The translations under genes and the position numbers were made by a program. A stretch of 64,000 nucleotides of DNA from Laburnicola sp. R22_1 (lineage: Eukaryota; Ascomycota; Dothideomycetes; Pleosporales; Didymosphaeriaceae), in contig JACONQ010000004.1 of assembly GCA_014281115.1 (NCBI GenBank), forward strand, positions 3,162,001 through 3,226,000. The letters are read 5' to 3'. Positions 24,801-37,325 of the stretch are shown piece by piece (within the stretch, counting starts at the first letter, position 1; every line of letters begins with the position of its first letter). The notes under the pieces are model-generated. The model saw only the letters and a list, made by a program, of their open reading frames with translations, searched no databases and was not told where the DNA came from.

Positions 24801-27568
24801 ACTTACCTAGTTAGATAGGGAGTTTCTAAAAACAAATAATAAATAATAAATAATAACTACTATGCTATATCCTACTAAGCTAACTTACCTAATAATTACC
24901 TTTTAGCGCTATTATAGTAAAGGCATAAGATATAAAACTAGAGAAATTAGAGCTAGGCTATAAAGATAATATAAAGGTTAAAGTTTTATATATTTTATTT
25001 TATACTTTATTTTTTACTTAATTTGTTTTAGCTTAAACTATACGCTAGCTCGTACACTATATAAGACTTACCACTTTAGATTTATTTACTATACTTTCTT
25101 TATAACTTCTACTTTACTTAACCCTATTACTATCTATACTATAGTAAGCTATTGCCCTTTAATTTAGAAAACTCCTAAAATATTCTTTATATTCTCTCTA
25201 CCCCTAGATAGTTTTAGAATTAATAATATAGAAGTAGATATTTGCCTATACCTTACTAATAATAGTCTATATAATACTTACTTTAAGAAAAAAATTACTT
25301 AACCTTACTAGTAAGCTATTATCTATTAAGCGTAGAAAGTAGCTAATAGCTACTCTTTAAATATCTAGTTACTTTACCCCTAGCCTTATAAAAAAGAAGA
25401 GTATTATTAAATTACTAAAAAGATTTACTTTAAAGAAATTCTTTATATTATATACTATAATTACTATATTATTATACTTAAAGCAGACTAGCTAAGTATT
25501 AAATTTTTAATAGTAGACCTTAAGTAGCTTATACACTAAGATAAAGCTAAATTTAGAACTACTAGTAAGTATAATACGTTTATAGAAAAATTTAAGCTAG
25601 ACTAATTAATTTAGTATAGCTTAAAAATAAGATAGTTACTTACTACCTATTAGCTTTAGGCTTAATATTACTTTTCTTAAGGCCTATTTTTAGAAATAGT
25701 ACTAGATTTAGTAACTAGGGCTATTATAAAATTAAAAAAACTCTAAATAAAAAGTTCTTATTTAGACTTTATATAAGCGTACTAATATATTTAAATAAGC
25801 TTTTACTATACTTAAAATAATAATATCTTACACTATAGTGTATATAGTCTTAAAAAGATTTACTTCTAGCCTAATATTACTAATTAAATAGCTATTAAAT
25901 AAGGCTTATTTAGTTCTAAAAAAGTTCTTTTCTCTATTAAAAATAGTTATAATTTATAGTATTACACTTAAGTCCCCTTAAAACCCTTTAGCCTAAAAAC
26001 GCCTAATTTACTATATAGTTTACGCCGCCCTTAGATAGCTAAGTAAAGCTTATTCTACCTAGCTACACCCTAATATACACTATAATATCTACCCTAGCTT
26101 ATAGTACTTACTTTATAATAGAATAAAACTCTTTACTACTTTTTAGTTTGAAATTATATATAAACTAAGCTTGCTAATAGCACCTAAATAGATATACCCT
26201 AGGGCAAATATACTTTTACTACTCTATTTAGTATATCTAAGCTAAAACACTCTATAAAGCTACCTAATATTAATAAATACTATAGTAAAGATTAATATAG
26301 TCCTAGTATTAAAGATTAACTAAAGAATATACGCAATAAGATCTGCGTAAATATAGACTATTACTAAGGTAATAATAATAAGAAAAATTAAAACAACCTT
26401 ATAATAGCTATTCTTAGCTACCTTAAAGACGCGCCTTAAAAGGTAGTGCAAAATTAGCGTTAAACCAATTAGGCCCTTAAAAAATTATAAACCTAAAACA
26501 CTCTTTAAATTTCTAAAAAAGACTTACTATAATTCTTTTACTTTCTAATAAGTATATAAAAAGTTTTATAAGCTCTTTCTCTCTAATAAAATAGACGCCT
26601 AGATATTTCTATAGGCTTTTAAGAGTCTAGCTAAAAAGAGTAGACTAGATATAAAGACCTAAAATGATAAATTATAACTTAAGTTAACTAGAAGTCTTAA
26701 ATTAATACTTTATAAAGAAATAAAAAACTTTAATATTAACTACCTAGTAATTAAACACTAAATAACTATAGATAACTGCACTCTTTAAGATAATAACGTA
26801 ATAACCTCTTTTTAGGCGTATATAAGGACTTTTTCTAGATATTACTTTCTAAATTATAATTTTTATATATAGCCCCTATTAAATTAGCACCCTACTCTAA
26901 ACCTACTACTAATAATTAACTTACTATTTCCTTCTTTACCCTCTATAATTAGACTAGAGTATAGTGTATCTAGAACTACGCCTATTCTAAGTATAGCAAA
27001 GTAAAAATAAATACTTACACTACTATCTCTATACTAAAAGGATAGCTATATAAGTAAATATAAAAATAGTAAATAATTTAGATTTAAATAAACTTAGTAT
27101 TACCTACTACTTTAATTTAGAGGTAGGTAATTTATTAGATAATAAGGCTTTAAATATACACTACTAGACTACCCTAATCTAGTAGCTTATATAAGGGCTA
27201 CTAAACTAATTAACTTAGATAAACTATAGTTCTAATTATAAAATATAAATACTAAGCTAAAATTATTATTTATAGGCGGCTAGATAGTAAAAGTCTCTAA
27301 GCTATTTAGAGGCCCTTAACTAGTTCTACTAGTATAAATTATATTCTAAGAGTTAGCTCTTAGATTATAAGTCTTAATTAATACTAGTGCTAGTGCTTAT
27401 AACCTTATTACTTTAAGGTATATAAAGACTATTTAAAAATAGCTTAAAGCTAAGCTACTTTGCCTAAAAATACTAATCTCTTTTTAGAACTTTATAGGGA
27501 AGAAAAGTGTAAAAGTAGATACCTATTTTATAGCCTAGCTTAATATTAATAGATATAGTATTACTATA

Positions 27569-29402
27569 ACGTACTTTACACTCGAGTCGATTATTCTATT
27601 AAGTCGATTACTTTGCCAAGACCCTACCAAAACGTACTATTAGCAATAGTACAACGCGATGCCTTAACCACATAATAAACTACTAGCGTTAAAAGAAGCG
27701 CGTATACAGCTTGTAATCTAGACTATTAAATAAGTCGCAACACTCTTTTAGCGACGCGCTATAGCCCTCTATAACGTCTCTTAAAGTATACTTAGCAACT
27801 AATATGCTAGAAAAATGTTTAGACGCAACTGCGCACCTAATAAAATAAAACTTACTATAAGAGAGGAGTAGGTAATTATGCAGCATATACTCGACCTAGA
27901 CGCGCAAGGATTTCTGTCCTAGCTTAATGCTATAAAAGATATGGCCGATTCTTTACTAGCTGCACGCCACTACAAGCTAGTTGGCTAGAGGTGGCCTTAT
28001 AACTTTGTTAAGCGCTAGCTAAAGCTTTAAGTTAAGTTTAATCGAAAGTATGACTATAAGAGAGCCCTCTAGGAGGATCATAAGGTAATATAAGGCTGGT
28101 TCTGGCTTGTGGAGAATATAAAGGCTAAGTGTAGTATCCTAGATAAGGACACCTATAATTTCGACAAGTCTGGCTTTATAATGGGCATAATATTAACTAG
28201 AGCAGTAGTTATAGGCTCTAAGCATTAAGGACGGCTAAAGTAGGTGCAGTAGGGCAATAGGGAGTAAACAATAGTCATCTAAGGCATTAACGCAATAGGG
28301 TGGTGGATCCCACCCTTTATTATCTTTAGGGGTAAGTACTATCTCTCCGCCTAGTATAAAAAGAAGGATCTACCTTATAATTAGGTTATTGCAATCTCTA
28401 AGAACGGCTAGATAATAAATAAGCTTAGTCTGTAATAGCTAAAGCACTTTAATAAGCATATAAAGAGACGTACTACTAGTAAAGCACGTTTACTTATTAT
28501 TAATGGCTACGAAAGTCACAACTCGCTTAAATTCTAGAATTACTATAAAAAGAGCAATATTATTACTTTCTATATGCCTCTATATTTGTCGTACCTCTTG
28601 CAGCCACTTAACGTAGGTTGTTTTACGCTATTAAAGAAGGCGTATAGACGCTAAGCCAAGAATCTAATGCGTAACCACATCACGCACATTACTAAAATCA
28701 AGTTTCTACCTTGCTTTATTACTGCTTTTAAGGCTTTAATTACTAAAAGTAATATTAAAGGAGGCTTTTAAGGTGCTGGCCTAGTGCCCTACAATCTAGA
28801 AGTTGTAATATCGCAGCTTAACGTCCGCCTGCGTACGCCTCCACTTTATACTATTCGCGATAGTATATAGAAGTTATAAACTTCGCAAAATAGTACAGAA
28901 CTTAGGTCGTAATCGACGCTAGTTAAGCAGAGAATTTAAAGGCATATAGATAGTTCTCTAACTTATATAGTTAAGGTGATAGAAAAGCTTATTAAAGGCA
29001 TTGAGCTAATAGGGCATTCTTTAGTGTTAATAACCAAACGCAACATAAATTATATAAAAGAAAGCGAGTACAGCGTAAAGAAGTCCTCACAGCTAAAGAG
29101 GGCTAGCGGCTGGCCACTCTAAAGGAGTTTAGGGCGCGCAGTGATAGGCAAAAGGCAAAGAAGAGGGTGCGCGCTAATAGAGGCGAATCTACTTAACAGC
29201 GCTATAGACGCTGCGGTAAGCCCGGGCATAATAAAACAACCTATAGGCAGCCTGTAGAAGTAGATTCTAAATAGATTAGCCTATTTAGACTATCGAAAAT
29301 AGTTCGTGTTAACTCTATACTATTGTGAATAGTACAGAACTTAGTGGAGTCTTGGCAAAGTAATTAACTCGATAGAATAATCGACTCGAGTACAAAGTAC
29401 GT
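27569..29402 (+). mobile_element. pogo/Fot1-type DNA transposon inserted in family B copy 2 (1834 bp)
   Basis: The target TA is duplicated (27567-27568, 29403-29404); copy 1 has the empty site near 15575. Inverted ends of about 65 bp begin ACGTACTTT and share CTCGAGTCGATTATTCTAT and TACTTTGCCAAGAC. The interior is a decayed transposase on the plus strand. Confidence 0.88.
27659..29290 (+). pseudogene. pogo/Fot1 (DDE_1) transposase, destroyed by RIP-type stops
   Basis: Reading from the ATG at 27659 gives, across many TAA/TAG codons, an N-terminal psq-like helix-turn-helix, a CENP-B-type binding region (KYDYKRAL near 28045) and the catalytic core: YNFDKSGFIMG (~28155), GINAIGWWIPPFIIF (~28285), LLIINGYESHNS in place of the usual ILDGHxSH (~28490), and LQPLNVGCF (~28605). 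A Cys-Cys-His knuckle (RRCGKPGHN, ~29205) closes the frame. Several catalytic aspartates are replaced by asparagine, as expected from G-to-A change, so it is inactive by more than its stops. Fot1 transposases are usually ~540 aa, which fits the 1.63-kb span. Confidence 0.85.
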
Positions 29403-31525
29403 TATAGTTTATTTTTTTATAAAATAAAAAACTATAATCTTATTATTAGAAGGAAATTTTTAAGTAAGCTAACTATTTAGTTAATACTTAGAACTACTAC
29501 CTTTATTAAAAAGATAATAAGAATCTAACTTTTACTAGTAACCTTATCCTACTATAGAATTTTCCCCTACCTAACTCCTCTTATTAGAATAATACTATTT
29601 AATAGAATAGCCTACTTAAAAAGTAGAACTATACTTGCTAAATAACTTACTTACTAAAAGCTAACTAGAGTGTCTCTAAAAAATCTCTATCTAGCTTTTT
29701 AGCTCTACTATCTTAGTTATTAAAATATACTTAAAGGCTTACTAGAAACTAAGCTATAAGAATAACTTTAATAAAAATAGTAGTATAGAGGCTATAAAGC
29801 TATTTTCCTTAGATAAAAAGCTATCAGATAATAAGTTACCTATTAGCCACCTTATTCCTACTACTTAAGAAAGCTACTAGTAAAACTAGCCCCTAGAAAT
29901 TATATAGTAGGATCTAGGTATTACTCCTAGCTCTAGATCTAGAGACTATAATCCTACTAAAGAAACTAATCTAAAGATTAAATAGCTCGTATAGAAATTA
30001 ACTATTTAATTAGAACTACTCTAGCTAAAATAACCTAAAATAGCTTCTTTCTATCCTACTAAATTACTAATATAGAAGAACAACTTATAGAAGATATATA
30101 ATAAATTTTATTTAGTAGACCTACTAGATCTATAGAATCTAGCTAACTTTTCTAAACTTATTTAGGCGCTAATATAAGAATAATTATATACTACTAGTTT
30201 TAATATTAATATAGTAAGCGATATAGCCTTTACTTTAAATAGTAGCTATAAGTCTAATATAATTATTAGGTGTACTAGCCCCTATAAGCTAGCTAAACTT
30301 ATAAAGGACTGTAAAAATAAGAGGCACAGTCTAAAAAATAAATTCTAAGCTAACCTACTTACTAAAATAAAATAAGCGCTCCTTTAGCTAGGGTACGCTA
30401 GAGCAAAGCCTATCTATTTTTTAAAAATAGATTCTAACACTCTTCTACCTTACTAAAAGAGTGTTAATTATAATATTAACCTTACTAAAGACCTATTTAT
30501 ACTTACTATCTTGCCTTAATATAGTATATTTTTAATATACCTTAAACTTCTTAAAGCCTATATAAATAACTATATTAAGCGTAAGTTTATTATTTCTAGT
30601 AACACTAGCTTTACTTTACTAGTATTATTTACTAAAAAGCTAAATAGAAATTAGCACTTTTATATTAATTACTACTAGCTTAATACTATTACTAAAAAGA
30701 ATATTATAGCTATTTTATTTATTAAGAAGACACTTATACGCCTTTCTAGAGTAAGACTCTTTACTAAGATTAATATTTACTAAGTATTTTACTAAATTAA
30801 GCTTATTCTAGAGACTAAAGTACTAACTACTTTTTAAACCTAGTATAAAAATTATAAGTATAGGGTCTTACTCTTTAGTCTCTATAATAGTCCTACTATC
30901 TTTTAATAGTTTATTAATAGTGTCCTAGGTAATTATCTAGATTACTTTTATATAGTATATATTAATAATATTTTTATCTTTTTTAAGAATTTTCTAGAAT
31001 ATAAAGAATATGTCTACAAAGTCCTACTCTACTTAAGGGATACTAGTCTATAAGCTAATTGTAAGAAATACAAATTTACTATTATAAAAACTAAGTTTTT
31101 AGAATATATTATTAGTACTAAAGAAATCTATAAGAATTCTATAAAGACTACTATAGTTTAAAAATAAAAAGAATCTATAATACTAAAAGTATTATAAAGC
31201 TTTTTAGACTTCTATAACTACAATTACTTCTTTTTTTCTTACTATGGGTAAGTTATTCGCCTTCTAATTAAACTACTAAAAAATAGTACCTTTTACACTT
31301 TTAGAAACTAGAAACACGCTGCCTTTAAAGCTATAAAGCAACTTATAGCTAGCGATATTTTAGTCTTCTAGTACTTTCTATTTTAGATTACCTATATAAA
31401 AACTAACTCTAGTAATAGTATTAATATAGACTTACTTAGTTAACTATAATCTAATAGTATCTAGTATCTAGTTGCATAGTACTCTAAATTAATAAAGCCT
31501 ACTAAGTTAAATTATAATATTTATA

Positions 31526-32636
31526 TAGCGTTATTTTATTTATCTAGAGGTAAGATAATAAAGGCTTTTATCTTAAAAATATAATAAAATAAGTAGAGCC
31601 CCTACTTAGTAATTAAGAAAGGCGTAAAAGGTAATAATAAAAAAGCGCATTTAAACTACTAAGTAAGCTTAGTAGTCTTAGTGTATATAGCTTCTATATA
31701 TAAAGTTAATTTATAAAGAGGCTACTTAGAACTTTAAAGAAAATAAGACTTTAGCGTAGTTACACTATAAGCTATTATTTCTTTACTATTCTAAGTTATA
31801 AACTACTATTTTAAGTTATAAACTACTATTTAGATTATTATAAATAATATAAGTTAATATATTAATAGGTATATACTATTTTTATAATAGTAGCATAAGA
31901 GTAATATATACTAAATACACTATTACTCTATTACGATATTAAGGTTATTCTTAATAAATCTCCTACTATTATCTCTCTATGCCTATGCCTTATTATCTAT
32001 CTAGGTATTAATATTATTTCTAAATAAGTACTTACTATTACTAAAAAGTATATACTAAAAACTTATACTACTACTATTAAAGAGGCTATTAAAGTAACTA
32101 CGCTAGAGTTCTATTCTATCTAAATACTTATTTAGTATAAGGGGTAGGTATACTTAACTATCTATAAGGCAGTTCTAGTATCCTAGTTAGGTTAGTAGCT
32201 TATCTAGTTTATAAAAGATTATAAGGTTAAATTTCTACTCTAGTAAATATAATTGCTCTTTATTAGTAATAGAATCTAGTAGGAGATATAAAAGAAGAAG
32301 AATAAGATATTTATTAATAAGCTACAAAGTAGTAAAAGTATTATATAGATTTGCAAGATCTTTCTAACTATTATTACTATTATTACTATTAAGTTGGCTT
32401 ATCTAGCGCGCGAGCGCGGATAACTAATAATAGTGGTGGCAATAAGCCAGATATAAGAGTGTGGAAAAGGTACGAGTAATTTTAAAGTTTAAACTATTAT
32501 CGCGTTATTAAGTAGTATTTAAGATTAGTCTTTAATTAGAATTAAGTACTGTACGTAGTATATAATAACCTTTTATCTTAACCTACTTTAACCTTAAACT
32601 AACAAAAAAGATTAAAAAAGGTGTTTAGCAAGCCGA
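31526..32636. mobile_element. 1111-bp insertion in family B copy 2, 13-bp target duplication, short-element sequence at its left end
   Basis: TATAATATTTATA flanks it at 31513-31525 and 32637-32649; copy 1 keeps a single copy near 17688. The first ~130 bp are a short element (GCGTTATTTT to AAGCGCATTT). The next bases, ACTACTAAG..CTTAGTAGT, also follow a short element at ~40105. The rest is AT-rich, with a CpG-rich patch (GCGCGCGAGCGCGG) near 32411. No terminal inverted repeat and no recognisable protein domain. It may be a longer relative of the short elements. Confidence 0.7.
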
Positions 32637-33899
32637 TATAATATTTATAATAAGAAAATATTAGTAGATATATAAGGTCTTTTAAAATAGAGAGTGTAAC
32701 TAATTAGCCTCTAAACTACTAAGCTCTTTAATATTATTACTAATTATTAGGCCCTTAAATACTTTAGCACTAAGTGTAAGCTCTTTCTATAGTAGGCCTA
32801 TTAGTTTAAAAAGCTATCTAAGTACTATTATTAAATTATATACTAACTAGGCACTGCAAATATTATAGCTAATACGCTATTTAAGAAATAGAATAAGTTA
32901 AAGTTATAAAAGAAGAAAGATTAAGAGGCTTAAATCTAGTTTTTCCTTCTATACTTACTAAATACTACTAAAGCAGCCCTTATAGCTATTATAATTATAA
33001 AATAGAAGAAGAAAAAAGTTAATATAAATGCTAAAGAAGCCTATCTTTATATACTTATTAATTGCCTATTATATACTAACTAAATATATAAGGTGCTTAA
33101 CTTACTTAGAAAAGTAGCCTATTTAGAATTACTAGGTTTTGCCTTTACCTCTTTTAAGTTACTTCTTTATAAAGACTGTCTAGTAGTTCTCTCTATAGAG
33201 CTTTTTCTAATATATTTAAATTAAGTAGTATATACTTATTAGGTTACTACTTATCTAAGTCTATAAAAACTCTCTAGTTATTACACTAGTTATATTATTA
33301 AAAGAATATAAATGTTAATACTAATAGATATATCTTTAATTGTAAGGACTACTAGTAAAGTAAGCCTCTACTAAATAGAAAGCTAAGCTTATTACACCTA
33401 CTTCCTATTCCTAAAAATATTTAGCAAGATATCTTAATTAATTTTAAATTATTTTCTAAAGATAAGAAAGGGTATAATAATATAATAGTATCTTATTACT
33501 ACCTATCTAGGCGCGTCTTTTCTATATCCTACTATAAGATAGTTACTACTAAATAAGCTGCTAATCTCTACTATTAGTATATATTTAGAGTCTTTAGCCC
33601 CTCTTAATTAATTATTTCTAATTGCGGCCCCTAGTTTATTTTCGCTTTTTAGCTACTTTATATAAGCTTATAAATATTATATAACTTCTTTCTATAGTAT
33701 AGTATTTATAAACTAATAGCTAAACTAAAATTATAAATTAGTAGTTTAACTAGTGTCTACGTTTAGTTATTAACTTTTATTAAGATAACTAGTCTAACTT
33801 ACTACCTAGTATAGACTAAACCTAAGTAATACTACCCTATAATAGCACCAAAGTTTTACCTTTTAAAATTAAGTTTAGATATTAGTTATACTTTTATTA

Positions 33900-34028
33900 A
33901 CGCATTTTTGTGACTACCTTTTTATGCTTTTTTTAATTATTAAGCAGGGGGCTCTGCTTTTTTTATTATGTTATTTAAGATAAAAGCCTTTGTCGTGCTA
34001 CCTCTAGATAGGTAATTTAATGCCACAC
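33900..34028 (-). repeat. Complete short interspersed element, 129 bp, with 12-bp target duplication
   Basis: ATACTTTTATTA lies at 33888-33899 and 34029-34040; family B copy 1 has one copy of the matching site near 18937. This fixes the element ends: GTGTGGCATTAAAT on one side and AAAAATGCGT on the other. The two ends share only a weak inverted match (ACTACCT 15-20 bp in). Confidence 0.82.
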
Positions 34029-35392
34029 ATACTTTTATTATAATTAGTATATATATACCTAACTAGTTACTAAATCTCTAGATAATATTACTTCTAAAAA
34101 AACTAAAGTATAGGTTAAGGCCTATGCTAAAGCCTATAAGTTTATTTATAGTACCGCCTATACTAATATATCTACTATCTAGAAAATATAATTAGAGTAG
34201 GCTAATAAATATAAATAAGTTATTAATTTTATTATTAGAGACTAGGTCTTTATTACCCTAAAGGGATTCCTTACTAAACGCCTATTAGTTAAGTTAAATT
34301 ATTAAATAAAAGGACTATACCTAATTGTAAGTAAGAAAGGCCACTTCTTTATACTTAAACTTTTATAATATATAAGAGTTTACCTAGCATTTTATACTAA
34401 TAGGCTTTAAAGAGATTTAAATAATCTCTTACTAGGTTAATTACAATCTCTAGAACTATCTATTAAAGTAAATAGAGTTTATAAGTAGCTAGTTTCTTAT
34501 ATCCTTAATAGTAAAGTAGACTATAAAATACTAAAGTACTAGGTAGTGTAAAAGGGCATAACTCTAACCTAACCTACTACTCTACTAATAATTTTATTAA
34601 CTCTTCTTTGCTAATTAAAGCTTACTATTAAAAGTACTCTAAATAAGCTAGTTCACTTAAATAGTTATCTATTTAGCTAACTACTATCCTTTAAAATACT
34701 TTTCTAAAACCTATCTCTAAAAATAATATTTTTATAAAGATAGAATTAAAGCGCTATATTAGGCGTGCTTAGCTAGGTGTCTATTACTTTTTAATACCTA
34801 TACATCTTTAGGCTTATATATATAGCTAGATACCTTTTACTTTTTAGTACTTTTAATCTTTAGATAGACCTTTACTACCTTCATAAACCTTGTACCCTCT
34901 AGTTATTTCCTTTTATTACTAGCAACCCCTATAGCTTTAGAAGCTACCTTACCTTTATTAAAAACTATATAGTTAGGTAAACATTTTTTTAAAACACTTT
35001 CTTATAGTACTAAAAAAACTTTATATAATATAATTACACTAGCGCATAATAAACTAACTAGAAAAATTTTAGCTAACTATATTTTTATATAGTATTAGAG
35101 CTAAAAATGCGCTTTATTAGTAAAATGCTAAACACTAAGATATAGTTTCTAATCTAGCACTAATTCTAAATTTACTGCTTTACCCCTAACTACTTTTCTT
35201 AATATCTTTACTAAATAGTAACTAAATTAAAAACTAAGGCTGCTATTAAAACTATAGGGGCCTATTACTCTTATTCTAGCCCTTATTAGCCCTAAAATAG
35301 TACTAGTTATATTAAAAATTCGCTAAAATACTCCATTTTTATATACTTTTCATTCTATTTTTAGACCTTAAAAAGGAAGTTATAAAATAGTT

Positions 35393-35943
<551 letters not shown>

Positions 35944-35981
35944 CGTTAGTTTACTATGTATATATATATATATATATATAT

Positions 35982-37325
35982 AGCATTAATTAAATCTACT
36001 TAGAAGTAGAATAATAAAGACTTTTATTTTAAATAATATAATAAATAAGTAGAGCCCCCTACTTAGTAATTAAAAAAGAGCGTAAAAAAGGTAATTACTA
36101 TATTTACTTTGAGAAAATTTTAAATATTAAAGTACTTATAAATAGTAAAAAGTAAGTATAGTTTAAACTATTATTATTACGTACAAATTAGCTTTTATAC
36201 TAATAAGGTAGTTAATTATAGTATACTATACTATAGTCTATAGATACTAAAATTAAAAATAATAATATAGCTACCTACGTATAAAGTATAAAAATCTATA
36301 ACTAAATATAGATTATATTTTTATCTATTCTTATATATATAGTATATTTAATTGTCGCGCAAGACCTTAAAGTTACTATTTAATATACTAATAGCCTTCC
36401 CTTAACTAAATAACGTGCTTTCTATAGGACGGGCAGTTATGCGCCCATATATATACAACAAGATAGATAACACTAATAGCGACACCTAGGATACTAAATA
36501 AATAATAGAGTTATTAACACTATATAGTATTACTATATATTATTATATTTCTTTTACGCTCTTTTTAATTACTAAGTAAAGGACTCTACTTTTTTATTAT
36601 TATTTAATATAGAAGCCTTTATTATTTTACTTCTAGGTAGTTAATTAATTAATATATATATTATTACTACTAAAAGAGTAAAAGATAGCTATAGAAGTAG
36701 TATTATTAAATAGATTAATATAGTCTATTTAAACTTACTTTATAAACTAGAGCCTGCCACCCACCCGCTATCTCTAGTGCCATTGGGAATCCGAACAATA
36801 TAGGCAATCGCGGGGACGCGGGATGCTCTCTAGTGCCATTAGGAATTCGAATAATGCAGGCAATCGCGGGGACGCAGGATGCGGATTCGGATGCGCCTTA
36901 ATCTGCTCAGCTCTGGCTTGGCTAAGCGGATCTTTTTCCCTTAAGGAAGGCCGGCTTCTATTTCTAACTACCCTTAATTGGCAGATGTTTATAAGTATGT
37001 CTTTAAGTAATTATAAATATACTTATAAGGTAAATATAGAAAAGTTATTTTATAAAATCTATTTAGTAGCTACACTATTAAAATAGTATATTTTACTATC
37101 TAAATTAGATACTAATTATACGATATAATATTATACACTAAGTAAAATAAATTCTAAAAGTTATTATTATTTAATTTTAGTATTAGCTATTAATTCTCTA
37201 TTTACACTCTTTTTAATTGCTAAGTAGATGGCTTTGCTTTTTTATTATATTATTTAAGATAAAAGACTTTATTATTCTACTTTTAAATAGTTAATTAATA
37301 ATATATTAGCTATTAATATAATATA
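35982..37325. other. AT-rich stretch with three short elements and a GC-rich fragment
   Basis: Short elements lie at ~35982-36095 (plus), ~36552-36650 (minus) and ~37200-37300 (minus). Between them the sequence is AT-rich except for 36750-36975. No gene is supported. Confidence 0.6.
36750..36975. repeat. GC-rich fragment with a duplicated 56-bp unit
   Basis: CTAGTGCCATTRGGAAT...GCAATCGCGGGGACGC occurs twice, offset by 56 bp (~36772-36827 and ~36828-36883), followed by GGATGCGGATTCGGATGCGCC. The left edge, TAGAGCCTGCCACCCACCCGC, recalls an hAT-type transposon end, but no partner end or duplication was found. Confidence 0.4.

Noticed and set aside
36823..37086. 87-codon frame across the GC-rich patch
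   Set aside because: Covers the 56-bp duplication and then AT-rich sequence; no protein resemblance.
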